Positions 14,579 to 23,171 are shown, numbered from the stretch's first letter. The stretch: 64,000 nucleotides of DNA from Gordonia tangerina (GCF_021556435.1 NZ_JAKGCU010000002.1:1-64000); one strand, 5' to 3'. Made by a program: numbers and translations. Notes: a model not told the origin generated them from the sequence alone.

Positions 14579-17056
14579 GTGACACCACAAGCAGTCCTGA
14601 GCGACAGGTTCGCTGCTGTGGTGTCCGCACACGCCGACCGCACGGCGGTGCACACCGGGCAGGCCTTGATCACCTACGCGGAACTGGGACGGCAGGTCGC
14701 ACAGCGCAGCGACCGGATCGGCGGGGCCGACGACCCGCGGCCGCTGGCGGTGCGTCTCGACGGGTCCGGCGAGGCGGTGGCCGCACTGATCGCCGCGCTG
14801 CTGTCGGGCCGTCCGGTGGTTCCCGTCGACGCCGCCCTGCCATCCGAGCGGGTGCGCGCCATGGTCGGCGCGGTGCACGCGCGTGCGTTCCCGGGCTGCG
14901 ATCTCCCGGGCTGCGACCTCCCGGCTGCGGCGACCGCCGCCGGGCCACCGCCCCCGACCGTGCGGATACCGCCGTCGTGCCTGGTGATCGCGTTCACCTC
15001 GGGTAGCACGGGTCGGCCGAAGGCCGTCTTGCATCCGGCTGCATTGTGGCTCAACCAGATCGAGGAACTCGGTGAGGAACTCGGCCTGGGCCCCGACCAC
15101 CGGGCCGCTCAGGCCCTGCCGGTCGGATACGGCGGCGGGCTCGACATCACCCTGGCCGCCCTCTTCAACGGTGCGACGCTGCACCTGGTGGAACCCCGCC
15201 TCGACGGCGTCGACGCGGCAGTGCAGGCGCTGCGGCACCACGCGCCGGACTCTCTGCACCTGAGTCCGGCCCTCCTCCGTGCGATCTGCGGCGCACCCGA
15301 CGCCCATGCGGCACTACACGCTGTGGGTGTGGTCGCCACCTGCGGCGAAACCGTCCACTCGGCGGATGTGCGGGCGCTACGCGCACTCGCCCCCTCGGCG
15401 ACGTTCATCAATAGATCGGGTTCTTCGGAGACCGGGAACCTCACCTTCAACGTGGTTCCGCCCGCATGCCCGCTGCCGGACGGGATGCTCAGCGCCGGCC
15501 GACCGGCGCGGCACAAGCAGATTCGCATCGTCGACGACGCCGGAACCACGTTGCCCGACGGCGAGATCGGGCACGTCCATGTCACTTCGGCCCACATCGC
15601 GTCGGGCTACGTCGTCGACGGCCGGGTAGAGCTCTTCGAATCCGCTGCTGACGGGCGCCGCGACCACAGACTGGGTGACCGGGGTCGCTTCCACGATGGC
15701 GAGCTGCATCTCGTGGGCCGCACCGACGACACCATCAAGATCCGCGGCTACCGCGTGGACATCGCCGAGATCACCTCGGCCGCGATGGCCGTCGCGGGCA
15801 TCGACGATGCGGTCGTCACGATCACCACGACGCGGGGACGTCCCGAGATCGTGGCCCATCTGGCCCCGACCCCGGGCAGGCGGCCTCCCGCGGTCGCCGA
15901 CGTCCGTGCCGCGCTGGGCACGGTGCTGCCGACCTGGATGCAGCCGACCCATCTCATCATGGTTGCGGCACTGCCCCGAACCAGCAACGGCAAGGTCGAC
16001 CGCACCGCCCTGCCCGACCCGGTCGATCGTGCGCCGCGGGTGGCGCCGAGAAGTGTGACGGAGGGTCTGCTGGCGCCGATCTGGGCGGATCTGTTGTCGG
16101 TGAGCGATATCGGCGCCGACGACGACTTCACGTCTCTCGGCGGTGACTCGTTGACCGCTGTCGAACTGATCCGGCGGATCGAGGACACCTTCGGCGTCCG
16201 GATCTCCCCGTCGACCGTTGTCAGCGCCGGCACCCTGGCCGCGCTGGCCACGCGCATCGATGGACAAGCCGACCATGCCGGCGCCGGAGTTGTTGCCGAA
16301 CTCCCGTCCGTGGACGACAACCTCATTCGATCGGCCGGGCGACCGCTGGTCTTCGCGTTCGCCGGCGCCGGCGAAGCTGCGCTCGCGTTCGCACCGCTGT
16401 CGCGTCGGATGCGGGGATACCGAGTGATCGGATTACAGGCGCATGCCCTGGAGCGCCGCGGACTGCCCGATTGGACCATCACTCGCGCGGCCCGTCGGTG
16501 CGTCGACCACATCACCGCGATCGACCCGACCGGACCGTATCAGTTCGTCGGACACTCCCTCGGCGGCGTGATCGCCATGGAGGCCGCGCGCATCCTGGCC
16601 CGATCCGGCCGAGAGGTCAGTCACATCGTCTGCCTCGACACCATTCTCACCGGTCCGCTGGGCACCCGCAGCAGTGTCGCGTTGACCGACTGCACCGCGT
16701 CGGCGGCGCACGCGGCGCAGTCGCGCGCCCCGGCCCGGCGCACCGAGTTGTGGCGCACCCGCATGGCTCTGTTGACCGCCGGGTGGTGGCGGCGACCAAC
16801 CGAAGCACAGTGGGCGCTGTTCCACGAGCTCGGCCGCCGTTCGGCGATGCTGCATCGACTGCGGCCCTATCCCGGTGCCCTCACCGCCGTGCTGGCCGAG
16901 GACAATCCGGATCTCGCGGAGTGGTGGTATTCGGTGGCACCCGAGTGCCGCGCGGTCCACCGCGTCGGCGGCGATCACAACGGCATGCTGCGCTCACCGC
17001 ATGTCGATCGCACCGCCGACCTCGTCCGATCCGCATTGTCGGGAGTGCCGGTGTGA
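14579..17056 (+). CDS. NRPS-like protein: adenylation, carrier, thioesterase
   Basis: 825-aa single-module NRPS-like enzyme without a condensation domain. Adenylation domain (about 1-490): A3 motif FTSGSTGRPKAVLH near 139, A8 GYRVDIAEI, A10 NGKVDRTAL with the catalytic Lys. Carrier domain (about 500-580): LGGDSL with the phosphopantetheine Ser near 524. Thioesterase (about 600-825): GHSLGG with Ser near 660, and a likely catalytic His in GGDHNGML. Hand alignment puts an Asp at the amino-group-binding position (GGLDITLAAL), suggesting an alpha-amino acid substrate. GTG 14579 follows AGGGGG with 9-nt spacing and is preferred to ATG 14531. It overlaps the GT14-like gene. It may load an acyl group and transfer it to a sugar (inference). 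Confidence 0.87.
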   Translation: MTPQAVLSDRFAAVVSAHADRTAVHTGQALITYAELGRQVAQRSDRIGGADDPRPLAVRLDGSGEAVAALIAALLSGRPVVPVDAALPSERVRAMVGAVHARAFPGCDLPGCDLPAAATAAGPPPPTVRIPPSCLVIAFTSGSTGRPKAVLHPAALWLNQIEELGEELGLGPDHRAAQALPVGYGGGLDITLAALFNGATLHLVEPRLDGVDAAVQALRHHAPDSLHLSPALLRAICGAPDAHAALHAVGVVATCGETVHSADVRALRALAPSATFINRSGSSETGNLTFNVVPPACPLPDGMLSAGRPARHKQIRIVDDAGTTLPDGEIGHVHVTSAHIASGYVVDGRVELFESAADGRRDHRLGDRGRFHDGELHLVGRTDDTIKIRGYRVDIAEITSAAMAVAGIDDAVVTITTTRGRPEIVAHLAPTPGRRPPAVADVRAALGTVLPTWMQPTHLIMVAALPRTSNGKVDRTALPDPVDRAPRVAPRSVTEGLLAPIWADLLSVSDIGADDDFTSLGGDSLTAVELIRRIEDTFGVRISPSTVVSAGTLAALATRIDGQADHAGAGVVAELPSVDDNLIRSAGRPLVFAFAGAGEAALAFAPLSRRMRGYRVIGLQAHALERRGLPDWTITRAARRCVDHITAIDPTGPYQFVGHSLGGVIAMEAARILARSGREVSHIVCLDTILTGPLGTRSSVALTDCTASAAHAAQSRAPARRTELWRTRMALLTAGWWRRPTEAQWALFHELGRRSAMLHRLRPYPGALTAVLAEDNPDLAEWWYSVAPECRAVHRVGGDHNGMLRSPHVDRTADLVRSALSGVPV

Positions 17057-17919
17057 GCGCACGATTCGCCGCGCACATCATGGCGCACGACAAACCTCAG
17101 CTGCTCGGCGCTCTCGTCGAGTCGTTGCACCACGCCCGCATCGACGTCTACATCCACATCGATGCAGGTGCGGCGCAACCGATGTTCGTCGATGCGCTAC
17201 CCCGCGGGATCACCGCACACTTCGTGCCGCACCACCGACGGGTACGGGTCCGGTGGGGCGGGCTGAGTCAACTGCGCGCCACCTTCGCACTGCTCGACCA
17301 AGCCCGAGCCAACGGCGGCCGCTATCACCGGCATTCACTTCTGTCCGGGACCGACGTGCTGCTGCGCGACCTGCCCGAACTGATCGACCTGTGGTCCGGC
17401 GACGACGAACTGATCCGGGTCGACCGACGGATCGACAGCCCCGATCAGCCGATGGCGCAGAAGATCACCACGTACCACTTCCCCGACCATCCCCTGCTCG
17501 ACCGGCTTCGGCTCTCCGGCCGGATACCACGCAGGACGGACATCACCCTGCCGATCTTCCAGGGATCGCAATGGTGGTCGCTCACCGATGACGCGGTCGC
17601 CGCAGCCCGCAAGGTGATCGACGATCACCCGAAGTGGCTGCGACGCCACCGCTTCTCGCACTGTCCCGACGAATTCGTGATCCACTCGGCGCTGATGGCG
17701 ACCCGCTACCGGGAAATGATCGCGCAGGAGTACTCCGCGCTCACCGAGTGTCCTGATCACACGGTGCACGGTCAGCATTTCATCGACTGGTCGGATCCGA
17801 CGGCACTGCGACCGCCCGAGCTGACCGCCGAATCGCTTGCGCGCGCACGCGCCGGTCCGGCCATGTTCGCCCGCAAGGCCGGCGCCGACTGGACCTGGCG
17901 GATGGCACCCACATGCTGA
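17053..17919 (+). CDS. GT14-like (core-2/I-branching type) glycosyltransferase
   Basis: 288-aa protein resembling the core-2/I-branching enzyme and peptide xylosyltransferase fold. Family-like elements: HIMAHDKPQLLGALVESL at the N-terminus, YIHIDAG, HSLLSGTDVLLRDL, DEFVIHSAL, and a C-terminal IDWSDPTALRPPEL. Members add GlcNAc or xylose in beta-linkage without a metal-binding DxD. GTG 17053 overlaps the NRPS-like stop (GTGA) and has GGGAG before it. Its stop overlaps flippase 2 by 7 nt. Likely adds a branching sugar to the locus glycan; donor and acceptor unknown. Confidence 0.8.
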   Translation: MSARFAAHIMAHDKPQLLGALVESLHHARIDVYIHIDAGAAQPMFVDALPRGITAHFVPHHRRVRVRWGGLSQLRATFALLDQARANGGRYHRHSLLSGTDVLLRDLPELIDLWSGDDELIRVDRRIDSPDQPMAQKITTYHFPDHPLLDRLRLSGRIPRRTDITLPIFQGSQWWSLTDDAVAAARKVIDDHPKWLRRHRFSHCPDEFVIHSALMATRYREMIAQEYSALTECPDHTVHGQHFIDWSDPTALRPPELTAESLARARAGPAMFARKAGADWTWRMAPTC

Positions 17920-19211
17920 ACCGTTCCACCAACACCGCCAACCGGGTCACCGCCAACCGATTGGTGGTCAACGCCGGTGCGCTGATGATCTCGTCGCTGG
18001 CGACCGGGCTGCTGGGCCTCGTCTACTGGGTTGTCGCGGGGCGATGTTTTCCCGCGGCGGCAGTCGGCCAGGCCTCTGCGGTGGTCAGCACCGCCACCGC
18101 GTTGGCATCGCTGTCATGTCTGTCGCTCGGTGGCGCCTTCCAACGGTTCCTGCCCATCGCCGGCGACCGGTCGGCGAGGTTGGTGGCCGGCGGCTACGCG
18201 ATCGTCTGCACCGCCGCGGTGGTCTTGGGCACCGGATTCGTGCTGACGGGATTCGGCGACCGCATCCTGCTGACCACCGTCGAGAGGGCCACGTTTCCTC
18301 TGGTGGTGATCGTGTTCGCCCTCTACGCGCTCACCGATCCGATCCTGACCGGCCTACGGCGCGCACCAGCCGTGGCCACCAAGAACATCACGTTGTCGGT
18401 GATCAAGATCGTCCCGTTGTTCCTACTGGCCGGCAGCGGTTCGGCACTGTCGATCACCGGATCGTGGACGGTGCTGGCCGCCGTCATCACCACCGCCTTC
18501 GTGTTCCACGCGGTGCGTCACGCAGCCGCCCGGCGCGGCGAGAGGGGCGACCAGCTCCCGCCCGCCCGCGAGATGCTCGCCTTTCAAGGCGCCTTCTTCA
18601 CCATGACCCTGGTCAGTTCCACCACGCCGTTGGTGGTGCCGTTGATCGTCGTGCACGAGTTGGGCACCACCGCCAATGCCTACTTCAACCTCGCGTGGAC
18701 GATGTGTACGGCTGCCGGGCTGCTGCGCAGCGCGGTCGGTTCCGCGTTCGTAGTGGAAGCGTCCCAACCCTCTGCGGATCGTCCGGCGCTGCTTCGTCAT
18801 CTGCGACGCATGCTGACCGGCGTCACCGCGCTGACCGTTGTCGGCGTGGCCATCGGCGGACCCATCGTCCTGCTCCTCGCCGGCCGCGAGTACGTCGAGT
18901 CCGCCGGCTGGTTGATGGTGATCATGGCAGGCACCGCGGTCGTGGAGACGGTGGTGCTCACCTACTTCCTCATCGCGCAGTTGCAGCGGCGGATGCGGCT
19001 GATGCTGATCACGCAGATCGTGATGGTGATCGTCACCGTTGGCGGAGCATTCGTCCTGATCGGACCTCTCGGCCTGACCGGGGTCGGGCTTGCCTCGCTG
19101 TCATCGGCCACCGTGGCGTTGGCGCTCGTCGCACGGCCCCTCGCACGCGGCGTTCGGGAGATGGCGGGCGAACCGTCACCGGTCGCACCGGCCCGCCCGC
19201 TGGTGGGGTGA
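17913..19211 (+). CDS. Wzx-like polysaccharide flippase 2
   Basis: 432-aa MOP-type flippase with 12-14 hydrophobic helices. The N-terminal ATGLLGLVYWVVAGRCFP and LSLGGAFQRFLPIAGDRSAR parallel flippase 1 (GVGLVYWIVMGRLYP; LGLGAYFERFLPIAGARS), so the two are paralogues. Last gene of the NRPS-like/GT14 operon (7-nt overlap with GT14) and convergent with the next glycosyltransferase, 20 nt apart. It should export the undecaprenyl- or polyprenyl-linked product of this unit. Confidence 0.86.
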   Translation: MLNRSTNTANRVTANRLVVNAGALMISSLATGLLGLVYWVVAGRCFPAAAVGQASAVVSTATALASLSCLSLGGAFQRFLPIAGDRSARLVAGGYAIVCTAAVVLGTGFVLTGFGDRILLTTVERATFPLVVIVFALYALTDPILTGLRRAPAVATKNITLSVIKIVPLFLLAGSGSALSITGSWTVLAAVITTAFVFHAVRHAAARRGERGDQLPPAREMLAFQGAFFTMTLVSSTTPLVVPLIVVHELGTTANAYFNLAWTMCTAAGLLRSAVGSAFVVEASQPSADRPALLRHLRRMLTGVTALTVVGVAIGGPIVLLLAGREYVESAGWLMVIMAGTAVVETVVLTYFLIAQLQRRMRLMLITQIVMVIVTVGGAFVLIGPLGLTGVGLASLSSATVALALVARPLARGVREMAGEPSPVAPARPLVG

Positions 19212-19231
19212 GCAGGCTCAGCAAGCCGCGG

Positions 19232-20116
19232 TCAGTCCTTGACGGCGTTCAACGTTGCCTCGACCACCCGGCGCCCGCCGAACCGAGCCGTTTCCATGCC
19301 CGGCCGGCGACGAAGGGCGGCGGCCGCTGCAGCCGCCGTCGACATGGTGGTCCGGATCACCGGTGCGGGGGCCGGCCACATCAACTGGCGGATGGTGGCC
19401 TCCGACACCGGCCGCCTCCCCGTCCGCTCGGCGTATGCGGCGGCCACCCGGAGATGAGTCGCCCGCTGGATCTCGGCGTGCCGTGCACTGACCTGCGCGC
19501 TGTGTGTGCGATACCGGTAGCCGACCATCGGGAGGTTGCCGAGTTCACCATGCTCGGCCAGCCGGGAGAAGAACTCGTAATCCTCGGCGTGCGGATACTT
19601 GGGGTCGAAGCGTAAGCCGTTCCGGGCGAGTACTTTCCGACGCATCATCACCGACGCGCCGCAGTGACAACTCGCCAGCAGCAGCCGCTCCCGACAAGCC
19701 CGATCGCCACGGGGCATGCGCACCCGACCGGTCATCGTCCCGAACATCTCGTAGTCCGTACCGCACACGACCGCTGTCGGTCGTTCCTCGAGCCAGCGCA
19801 CTTGTGCCGTCAGTCGTCCCGGGACGGACAGATCATCGGCATCCATCCGAGCCAGGTACGCGCCACGCGCCTCGTCCAACCCGGTGTTCAGGGCCGCGAT
19901 CAGCCCGGAGTTCGGCTGACGCACCACCCTGATGCGCGGATCGCCCAGCGCTGCGAGTTCATCCATCCCGGCGTCGGTCGACCCGTCGTCGACGACCAAC
20001 AGTTCGAGGTCGATGTGATCTCCGGCCATCACCGAACGAGCCGCATCAGCGATGTAGCCCGCCGCGTTGTACACCGGCATCAGGATGGTGATCAGCGGTA
20101 TCCGTGTCGGCGCCAT
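19232..20116 (-). CDS. GT2 family glycosyltransferase
   Basis: 294-aa GT-A enzyme. Motifs: LITILMPVYNAAGYIADAAR, LLVVDDGSTDAGMDEL, GLIAALNTGLDEARG, and the metal-binding ARMDADDLS; further on MMRRKVLARNGL and HAEDYEFFSRL. No membrane helix is evident apart from a weak Ala-rich stretch near the C-terminus. ATG 20116 starts the conserved fold; a TTG at 20152 would add 12 unlikely residues. Iron box 3 is 41 nt upstream, so this gene appears to be its own iron-controlled unit. Sugar donor unknown. Confidence 0.86.
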   Translation of the reverse strand: MAPTRIPLITILMPVYNAAGYIADAARSVMAGDHIDLELLVVDDGSTDAGMDELAALGDPRIRVVRQPNSGLIAALNTGLDEARGAYLARMDADDLSVPGRLTAQVRWLEERPTAVVCGTDYEMFGTMTGRVRMPRGDRACRERLLLASCHCGASVMMRRKVLARNGLRFDPKYPHAEDYEFFSRLAEHGELGNLPMVGYRYRTHSAQVSARHAEIQRATHLRVAAAYAERTGRRPVSEATIRQLMWPAPAPVIRTTMSTAAAAAAALRRRPGMETARFGGRRVVEATLNAVKD

Positions 20117-20157
20117 TGCCCATCCGCTCCATCCGACGACCCGTTGAGACAACCAAC

Positions 20158-20176
20158 TTAGGTTAGCCTAATAGCC
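20158..20176. promoter_or_regulatory. IdeR/DtxR-type iron box 3
   Basis: TTAGGTTAGCCTAATAGCC has the first 14 consensus positions perfectly (TTAGGTTAGCCTAA) and then diverges: 14 of 19 overall. It lies directly upstream of the minus-strand GT2 gene that starts at 20116. This is the cleanest core match of the four boxes. Confidence 0.72.
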
Positions 20177-20220
20177 TCTGGCGGCGGCAGGCGGGAGCAC
20201 CCCTGGGTCAGCCGAGGATG

Positions 20221-20382
20221 TCAGTGTCGTTGGCCCGGTGTCACCGGCGCGATGGCCTCGGTTTCGTCGCTGACGGTGTCGTGGCTGGTGGCCGGGTAGT
20301 CGTCATCGCCCTCATCGACCTCCATCGACTGCTCGATGAGATCGGCGTCATCGGCAGACGGGATCGGATCGTTGACGGTCAT
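20221..20382 (-). CDS. Small acidic protein, 53 aa
   Basis: A short open frame: ATG at 20382, stop at 20221, with ribosome site AAAGAGG 5 nt before the ATG. It encodes 53 residues, very rich in Asp/Glu (LIEQSMEVDEGDDDYPATSH in the middle), with no Cys, no membrane segment and no recognised domain; it is probably disordered. It starts 75 nt after the stop of the GT2 gene above it on the same strand and may share that iron-controlled transcript. Coding is supported by the ribosome site, the position and the GC-rich third codon positions; function unknown. Confidence 0.6.
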   Translation of the reverse strand: MTVNDPIPSADDADLIEQSMEVDEGDDDYPATSHDTVSDETEAIAPVTPGQRH

Positions 20383-20457
20383 CGCGCACCTCTTTCGAAA
20401 CTCGCGTTGGTCCGTACGTCTCCCAGCGTAGCAACGCCCACCGCGCCCATCGACCCG

Positions 20458-21441
20458 TCAACGGCGACGCAGGATGGCCGAGTACATGCCGGGGAGGTAC
20501 TTGACCAGCCCGGCGAACACCATTTCCCGGTAGTGCCTGCCCTGCCACAGTATCGGGATGTCCCGGAGCGCGATCCGGGTGCGCACCTGGCTGATGGCGG
20601 TGTGCTGCAGACCCGATCGTGTCCCCTGGGCGTGCTGGTCACGCATGGCCAGATGTGCGACCGAGGTCAGGACCTCCCGATACCGGAATCCAGTGAACTC
20701 GCGGCGCCAATCGTGCTCGAGCGATGACTCGCACAACAGCTTGCGGATGTCGTCTTCGACGGTGAACAGGTCGAGGGTCGCCGGCGACAAGGTGGTCGAG
20801 ATCGAACCCTCCCGATAGAGGTAGTGGTACAAGGGTCGATCGACCATCGCCACGCGTCGTGACGACAGCGCAATGCGCACACTGGTACCGATGTCTTCGT
20901 AGGCTTGGCCCTCCGCCCAAGGACGTGCACCGAGCACCTCCCGGCGAAACATCTTGGTGCATGCATATCCCTTGGCGCCGCCACTGATCAGCTCGCGTGC
21001 GTAGTGCGTTCCGGTGACCACGGGCGCCCGAACATGCTCCTCGTCGATCTGCAGCGTGTTCCCTGCTTCATCGACACGCCGCGTGCGGGTGACCGCGAAA
21101 TCTGCGTCTGCGGCCTCGAGTGCGTCGACGAGTGTTTCGACGAACTCGGCGTCGACCTGGTCGTCGCTGTCGAGGAACCACACGAGGTCGGTGGTCAGCG
21201 CGGCCAGACCTGTGTTACGTGCGGCGCCGAGCCCTTTGTTGTGCGGCTGCGTGAGGAGGATGTAGGAACGCCCCTGTCCATCGAGGGTGGCGGTGGCGAT
21301 GCCGACCGAGTCATCATCGCCACGATCGTCGACGAGAACAATCTCATCGATCGGCCGGGTCTGGGCGAGCACGGATTCCAGACACCCCCGAACGTAGGGC
21401 GCGCACCGATAGAGCGGGATCACGACGCCAACGGTCGGCAT
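20458..21441 (-). CDS. GT2 family glycosyltransferase
   Basis: 327-aa GT-A enzyme, begins VGVVIPLYRCAPYVRGCLES, with EIVLVDDRGDDDS, KGLGAARNTGLAAL and WFLDSDDQ (metal site). Later AYEDIGTSVRIAL and DRPLYHYLYREGSIS are typical of actinobacterial surface-glycan transferases, and the tail (REFTGFRYREVLTSVAH onward) is helical. ATG 21441. Iron box 4 lies 37 nt upstream. Donor and acceptor unknown. Confidence 0.86.
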   Translation of the reverse strand: MPTVGVVIPLYRCAPYVRGCLESVLAQTRPIDEIVLVDDRGDDDSVGIATATLDGQGRSYILLTQPHNKGLGAARNTGLAALTTDLVWFLDSDDQVDAEFVETLVDALEAADADFAVTRTRRVDEAGNTLQIDEEHVRAPVVTGTHYARELISGGAKGYACTKMFRREVLGARPWAEGQAYEDIGTSVRIALSSRRVAMVDRPLYHYLYREGSISTTLSPATLDLFTVEDDIRKLLCESSLEHDWRREFTGFRYREVLTSVAHLAMRDQHAQGTRSGLQHTAISQVRTRIALRDIPILWQGRHYREMVFAGLVKYLPGMYSAILRRR

Positions 21442-21478
21442 TCGACACCCCCATCACCGAAGACCGGACGATCTGGGA

Positions 21479-21497
21479 TTAGGCTACCCTAATCTTG
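21479..21497. promoter_or_regulatory. IdeR/DtxR-type iron box 4
   Basis: TTAGGCTACCCTAATCTTG matches 14 of 19 consensus positions and is a near-perfect short palindrome (TTAGG-cTAc-CCTAA). It stands 37 nt before the minus-strand GT2 start at 21441. The other flank is the 3' end of a same-strand gene, so only the GT2 unit is a plausible target. Confidence 0.68.
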
Positions 21498-21522
21498 CGT
21501 TCCGCTTCCGGCCGGGCCCCTG

Positions 21523-21981
21523 TCAGCGCTCGCGTAGCGTACGCCAGCGCAACACCAGGGCATCGACGTCGACGGTGTGCGCGGTCACCAGCGTCGGAAG
21601 TCCGGCCCGACTGCTCAGATGGGCTTCGCGCACACGACGATTGAAATCGATCAGGATCTCCCGCACCGCGACCTCGTCGGCGATGTGGCGCAGCGACTCC
21701 GGAAAGCCCTGCGCCTCTTTTCTCAGTTGCAGTGGCATCGGGAGCAATGCCGAGGAGTCCAGATTCTCGTCCCGGATCTTGCGTTTGACCCACCAGTCGG
21801 GGTCGTCGGCGTCACTGAGATCGAGGGGCTTGCCCATACCGTCCAGGTTGTCGAACTCGCCACGTTCGGTCGCCTCCCGGATCATCTTCTCCACGCGTGA
21901 CTCGTAGACGGGCGGTTTCCAGCGCCGCACGCGCCGAAACCGCCCGTCCGATGCCGCATGCTCATCCGACGGTTCACCCAC
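21523..21981 (-). CDS. DUF1992 / DnaJ-C28-like protein
   Basis: 152-aa protein with the DUF1992 signature: PPVYESRVEKMIREATERGE, FDNLDGMGKPLDLSD and DPDWWVKRKIRDEN. The family is widespread and of unknown biochemical role (it resembles the conserved domain of DNAJC28). The GTG at 21981 is used because the longer open frame would run into the upstream luxR-type gene; the spacing to that gene's stop is 10 nt, so co-transcription is likely. Helical, soluble, no Cys. Start certainty is moderate. Confidence 0.82.
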   Translation of the reverse strand: MGEPSDEHAASDGRFRRVRRWKPPVYESRVEKMIREATERGEFDNLDGMGKPLDLSDADDPDWWVKRKIRDENLDSSALLPMPLQLRKEAQGFPESLRHIADEVAVREILIDFNRRVREAHLSSRAGLPTLVTAHTVDVDALVLRWRTLRER

Positions 21982-21991
21982 GTGTGCAGTT

Positions 21992-23137
21992 CTACACCGC
22001 GCATCGACCCGGGGCGTCCCCACGACCGAGAATGCCCTCGTCGACGCGTGCATCTGCCGGTAGGTCACCGGCCACCCGCGCCACGAGCCCGTGTCGGTTC
22101 GGGCATCCCGTCTTCGCAAGAATCGCTTTCACGTGATCGTTGACGGTGTGCTCGGACACCGATAATTCCTGCGCGATCGCGTGAGTGTCCGCGCCGCGCA
22201 GCACCGATTCGAGCACGTCGACCTCGCGGCGGGTGAGACCGTGTACCCGACCGAACACCTCACGCCGATCGGTGAATCCGGATGGTTCGATCGTGACGGC
22301 GATGTCGCGCTCGTCGACGGGTGCCGGGCCCGTCATCCGATCGGCCTGAAGCGTGAGCCAGCCCAACCCGGCGATGTGCACCCGCGCACGGGACGGCCGG
22401 GCGTCGACACCGCGCTCGCGCGCAACCAGTTGCGCAGCAACGTTGTAGGCAGCTGCAGGAATGGCCGGCACATCCGGCGGCGCACCGTCGGGACCGGGAT
22501 CGGGAGGATTTAGCCGATACAACTGTCGCCCCGCTTCCGCGGTCTGCCCGCGGACCGACAAGTCCGGCGCCAGCACGAGTACCGACGGACCAGCACGTGC
22601 ACCGTCGACGCGGTCCCCGAAGCATCGGGCCTGACACCCGCGCAGCGCGTGTGTCACGGCGGACCGGATCTGCGCGAGGAGCTCCAGATCGGCATCGTCG
22701 AACGCTCGGCGGCCGTTCGATCGCCAGAGATCGAGCCATCCCCAATACCCGTGTTTGTCGGCGAAGACCACCGAGGCGATGTCGACGACGCCGAGCTTCG
22801 CCAATTCCGTTCGCCACAGTTGCGACCCGGCGAGCTCGGATTCGGTTGCCGCAGAGAGCCTTCCGACCTGCCGGGGGGACGACGTCAACGCCGTCCAGCG
22901 GTTGGCGGTGGCGAGATAGCGTGCGGTGATGAGCGCCGGAAGCCGGTGCCACGGCAAACCGGGAATCGCGGCCAACGGTGATGTCCCGACGCTGGTCTGT
23001 GGATCGGTGAGCAGCCATACGTAGCCGTCGAAGGCGAACTCGTCACGCAGGTGCTCGAGGACTGCCAATCGCAGTCCTTTCGCGTCCTGGCGCCGGGAGC
23101 AGGTTCGTTCCACCCGCGCCACGAGATCGGCACGCAT
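21992..23137 (-). CDS. LuxR-family transcriptional regulator with GAF-like sensor region
   Basis: 381-aa regulator. The C-terminal HTH is clear (GLTRREVDVLESVLRGADTH, then SVSEHTVNDHVKAILAKTG). The N-terminal 170 residues (including VFADKHGYWGWLDLWRSNGR and FDDADLELLAQI) resemble GAF-type sensor domains, ligand unknown. It is divergent from a small barrel-type protein, and an 18-nt perfect dyad lies between them. It probably controls that gene and itself (inference). Confidence 0.83.
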   Translation of the reverse strand: MRADLVARVERTCSRRQDAKGLRLAVLEHLRDEFAFDGYVWLLTDPQTSVGTSPLAAIPGLPWHRLPALITARYLATANRWTALTSSPRQVGRLSAATESELAGSQLWRTELAKLGVVDIASVVFADKHGYWGWLDLWRSNGRRAFDDADLELLAQIRSAVTHALRGCQARCFGDRVDGARAGPSVLVLAPDLSVRGQTAEAGRQLYRLNPPDPGPDGAPPDVPAIPAAAYNVAAQLVARERGVDARPSRARVHIAGLGWLTLQADRMTGPAPVDERDIAVTIEPSGFTDRREVFGRVHGLTRREVDVLESVLRGADTHAIAQELSVSEHTVNDHVKAILAKTGCPNRHGLVARVAGDLPADARVDEGILGRGDAPGRCAV

Positions 23138-23171
23138 GATCTCACCCTATCCTGCCGGCGACCGGGCGAAG

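Noticed and set aside
20218..20727. Plus-strand frame opposite the 53-aa gene and GT2 gene
   Set aside because: No start signal or domain; the minus-strand genes explain the region.
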